The notes beneath the pieces are model-generated. The model was not told the DNA's origin, searched no databases, and saw only the letters and a program-made list of their open reading frames with translations. Of a stretch of DNA of 64,000 nucleotides, positions 61,708 to 64,000 are shown in pieces. A program made the translations under genes and the position numbers. The stretch comes from Paraescarpia echinospica (lineage: Eukaryota > Annelida > Polychaeta > Sabellida > Siboglinidae), in NCBI GenBank assembly GCA_020002185.1, contig CM034531.1:79356052-79420051 (forward strand), in the 5' to 3' direction. Position 1 is the stretch's first letter, and each line of letters starts with the position of its first letter.

Positions 61708-63756
61708 TGTGTGGTGTATGTGTGTGTCATTTGATTATACAAACATTGTTGTTTCTTATAAAGAAGAATTTGTTGAATACATAATATTTTAAGTATATCA
61801 ACATCAAGTTCGAACTACAAAACATTTATCTATACTTATATTCTCCTTCCAAATGATGTATACTAATAAGATTCCTTCATATGCAGATTTTTCTGCTTAG
61901 TAGGTATTTTAGATTTTTAGTAACAAAAATATAAAATAAATATAATTTATTATTTGGTAGTGATATGTAAATGTTATTAATAAATCACCCTTGGAACGTG
62001 ACATCATCCCGAGTTGAAAATTCATGTTGACGGAACTCTGCTGCCATTTGTAAGGTCGACATTGGACATTATCTGTTGATAGGCCCGTTGTGTGTTTTAT
62101 GTGGGGTAAGTTTTTCGACCTGTGATTGGAAGCTTTTAAAATATCTCCAACTGCACCTCTATTAATTGAGGCCTCCAACTGCATCCCAAAACTCCAACTG
62201 CACCCCTATTAGACCTCCAACTGCACCCCCATTAGACCTCCAACTGCACCCCCTTTAGACCTCCAACTGCACCCCTATTAGACCTCCAACTGCACCCCCA
62301 TTAGACCTCCAACTGCACCCCCATTAGACCTCCAACTGCACCCCCTTTAGACCTCCAACTGCACCCCTATTAGACCTCCAACTGCACCCCCATTAGACCT
62401 CCAACTGCACCCCCATTAGACCTCCAACTGCACCCCCTTTAGACCTCCAACTGCACCCCTATTAGACCTCCAACTGCACCCCCATTAGACCTCCAACTGC
62501 ACCCCCATTAGACCTCCAACTGCACCCCCATTAGACCTCCAACTGCACCCCCTTTAGACCTCCAACTGCACCCCATTAGACCTCCAACTGCACCCCCTTG
62601 AGGCATTCACAAAAACCTCAAACTGCAACCCCCCATGATGTCAAGATGAATGCTTTCTCTCGAGCAAAACTCAAACATACAATCCCATCGCACCCCCAGT
62701 CTATTGAGCAAAACTCAAACATACAATCCCATCGCACGCCCAGTGTATTGAGCAAAACTCAAATATACAATCCCATCGCACCCCCAGTCTATTGAGCAAA
62801 ACTCAAACATACAATCCCATCGCACGCCCAGTCTATTGAGCAAAACTCAAACATACAATCCCATCGCACCCCCAGTCTATTGAGCAAAACTCAAACATAC
62901 AATCCCATCGCACGCCCAGTCTATTGAGCAAAACTCAAACATACAATCCCATCGCACCCCCAGTCTATTGGCTAGCTAAAAGTGAACATTTACAGATTTA
63001 CTCATTGTGTTAAAAATAACATTAAAACTGTGGGTGTATTTAATCGATGCTAATACTAATGTAGTTTACATGTAAATAATTACTTAAAATAATTTATACA
63101 TGTGGGCATTTTGCATAGTTTTTATATTATTATTATTATTAGTTTTACCTACCTTAATTTGAAGATATTTAGAATTTGATGTTTATACACACCCATGAAC
63201 GGGACAGTAGCCCCGGATTTGATGGTGTCAAAATAAAGTTTTATTATTATTATACTATATATGGGCCCGTCTTCTGGTCGTGTGGTTATTGAAAATGGCC
63301 AGCAATTAATGTGTACATTCCAGCGGATTCTTTAATGAAATTAAAGTGTGACATTAATGCTTAGAAGTTTTTTTTAAATGAACAGAAACCATTGGGCCAG
63401 ACAGTCAAAGGTAATGTCATGACGATGATTTTGAAATTGTATTTCCATGTTAAATCCTTGGCGGTCCCTGTTGCCAATTACCTTTGTGCCATCCTCTGTA
63501 ATGTGTGTACATAATAATAAGGTTTCGGCTTTGTCAGCCTTCTGAACTCTGGTCCCCATTGATTTAAGTATTTAAGCATAATTAATATAATTATTCTAAT
63601 AATCTTACCAGGTACATATGCCATTAGAATCCGGAAATGTGATTGATTGAACAGTACGCCGTAGAATTCAACTATTTTGGGATGGTCTAGACAGCATAAG
63701 ACGTGTGCCTCCCTAAAGGCACATGTCCAGTCTTGGCTGCAAGACCATCCAAGAAT
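55122..63756 (-). CDS. Protein kinase (STE/MAP3K-like), partial, 5' end outside window
   Basis: Exons on the minus strand: 63756-63609, 61290-61159, 60249-60077, 57016-56881, and less certainly 55274-55122. Junctions are GT-AG, and phases fit through the first four (0/1, 1/1, 1/0, 0/1). Exon 1 gives FREAHVLCCLDHPKIVEFYG (helix C Glu to beta 4) and the hinge MAYVPG. Exon 2 gives ILRQLLECLVYLEEKKMTHG and the catalytic-loop DIK. Exon 3 gives DNIMITDDGSIQLVDFGIS, with DFG at about 60205-60197, then after only ten residues the helix-F-like DSVMSVFIHLVALSFPWLE. Exon 4 gives PRPVAQVVKDWFSARRF and SAAELLNT, the end of the C-lobe. HGDIK points to the STE/MAP3K-like group. No activation loop or APE motif is present, so it may be inactive or atypical. 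The beta-3 Lys lies upstream of the window. The last exon (TTAATFAEDAV... DELVS, stop at 55122) does not match the phase of exon 4, so an unseen exon or a different gene must be assumed. Confidence 0.75.
55305..56880. other. Probable intron of the kinase gene, nothing else recognised
   Basis: AT-rich. A phase-1 to phase-0 exon is expected here if the 55274-55122 exon belongs to the kinase, but I could not find one. A 48-codon plus-strand frame at 55353-55499 (MARFTQFLRLLPFDL...) has no recognised relatives. Confidence 0.4.
57055..59162. repeat. 12-bp minisatellite, ~2.1 kb, in kinase intron
   Basis: Units CTCACACACACG and CTCACAGACACG are very regular at about 57060-57260 and 58670-59070. 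Between these the array is much more irregular, with 13-base units (CTTCACACACACG) and inserted words such as ATTAATGTTTTCAC and ACAAGCC. On the gene's strand it reads CGTGTGTGTGAG units. Confidence 0.95.
59163..59950. other. Kinase intron sequence with repeat fragment
   Basis: At 59225-59480 the words GGAGATTTTTTGTGGTG and CATCGGAAGATGGGG resemble the minisatellite and repeat region at 52290-52600. The rest is AT-rich, without exons. Confidence 0.45.
59955..60016 (-). repeat. tRNA-like sequence, possible SINE head
   Basis: On the minus strand GCAGTGGCTAGAGCATTTGA resembles a tRNA D-arm and A box. GAACCCGGGTTTGAATGC then resembles a T-arm and B box. The acceptor stem is not recognisable. It sits about 60 bases downstream of kinase exon 60249-60077. 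Confidence 0.45.
60300..61120. other. Kinase intron, AT-rich with AATAGTAAT words
   Basis: The phrase AATAGTAAT recurs many times between about 60547 and 60970. This suggests a decayed simple repeat. No exon. Confidence 0.5.
61567..61728 (+). repeat. (GT)n and (GTGC)n microsatellite in kinase intron
   Basis: GT repeats with GGTGT interruptions, then a pure (CGTG)n run at about 61669-61708. Confidence 0.95.
61760..62144. other. Kinase intron, nothing recognised
   Basis: AT-rich sequence without exon, transposon or repeat boundaries. Confidence 0.5.
62145..62606 (+). repeat. 23-bp minisatellite with higher-order order
   Basis: Units CTCCAACTGCACCCCNATTA plus GAC come in three types: A (CCTATTAGAC), B (CCCATTAGAC) and C (CCCTTTAGAC). 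From 62192 the order is A B C, A B B C, A B B C, A B B B C, then a shortened unit and a degenerate last one. The first units before 62192 are degenerate. Confidence 0.95.
62662..62969 (+). repeat. 44-bp minisatellite with alternating unit types
   Basis: Seven units starting GAGCAAAACTCAAACATACA. The word near each end alternates strictly CACCCCCAG, CACGCCCAG, CACCCCCAG and so on, giving an 88-bp dimer as the true period. Few other differences are seen. Confidence 0.95.
62970..63608. other. First visible kinase intron
   Basis: AT-rich. A 61-codon minus-strand frame (63559-63374) has donor-like GGTAATTGG within it, but no phase-compatible role between the 63609 and 61290 exons, which join directly in frame. 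Confidence 0.45.
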
Positions 63757-64000
63757 CTACAACAAAATCACAGTCAGATATATGTCAGCACATTTACTGT
63801 TAGAATAATTAGTGGACAATATGTTTTTCCAGTAAACGAATATCTTCAGCCACATTATGTCAACCAAATTCGAAATTACTTCATCAAAAGGTAATGACAT
63901 ATTTTTATGTTTTAGGGCGACGTAAAAACGAGAAAATCCAGATCACATTAAACAAACAAAACAATGGATACACATACTGACACACAAATAAACCTATCGG
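63757..64000. other. Kinase intron upstream of first visible exon
   Basis: On the minus strand TGATTTTGTTGTAG directly precedes the exon starting at 63756, a good acceptor. No earlier exon is visible before the window ends. Confidence 0.5.

Noticed and set aside
62145..62969. CRISPR-like array of regular repeats
   Set aside because: The units are contiguous tandem copies without unique spacers, in an animal gene intron.
63374..63559. 61-codon minus-strand frame as a kinase exon
   Set aside because: The exons at 63609 and 61290 join directly in phase across a continuous kinase motif, leaving no room for it. Its edges lack matching splice sites.

Overview
This is eukaryotic nuclear DNA from a metazoan, most likely a marine invertebrate. 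The evidence is split genes with GT-AG introns, very dense simple repeats, and transposable elements of several classes. I cannot fix the phylum from sequence alone. Nearly all open reading frames outside the three genes named below are chance or transposon debris.

Layout. 0-5.5 kb: non-coding DNA with a repeat present in inverted copies at both ends and a clean solo LTR (4182-4390, AGGT target duplication). 6.6-10.4 kb: minus-strand wreckage of a metazoan integrase-core gene and of a Ty3/Gypsy-like retroelement. 10.8-12.6 kb: a degenerate ~370-bp tandem repeat. 14.1-19.7 kb: two pogo/Tigger-like DNA transposons. The first has lost its catalytic domain. The second (15957-19653) keeps both terminal inverted repeats and a TA duplication. 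It encodes, in order, a DDE transposase, a Ser/Gln-rich linker, an OTU-type cysteine protease domain and a PHD-like zinc finger. A 1000-N assembly gap follows (19928-20927).

20.9-42.3 kb: two tandemly arranged, same-strand genes for secreted N-formylglutamate amidohydrolase-like proteins with identical intron phases. The upstream gene loses its start in the gap. The second is complete (311 codons). Between them lie minisatellites, four head-to-tail copies of an exactly 1800-bp repeat, a partly overlapping 1950-bp duplication, and a perfect 90-bp palindrome.

42.3-55 kb: transposon-rich DNA. It holds a 1.53-kb hAT-like non-autonomous element with an 8-bp target duplication, a 5'-truncated LINE split by a ~0.5-kb (CT)n tract, foldback elements, and a dispersed repeat in three copies.

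55.1-63.8 kb: minus-strand exons of a protein kinase whose introns carry a 2.1-kb 12-bp minisatellite, (GT)n, and two minisatellites with higher-order structure (23-bp units in an A-B-B-C order; 44-bp units that alternate in type). The kinase keeps HGDIK and DFG but appears to lack the whole activation segment.

The strongest candidate for something new is the transposase-OTU-PHD element at 15957-19653. An empty copy of its insertion site is preserved at about 5390-5430, inside another copy of the same host repeat.
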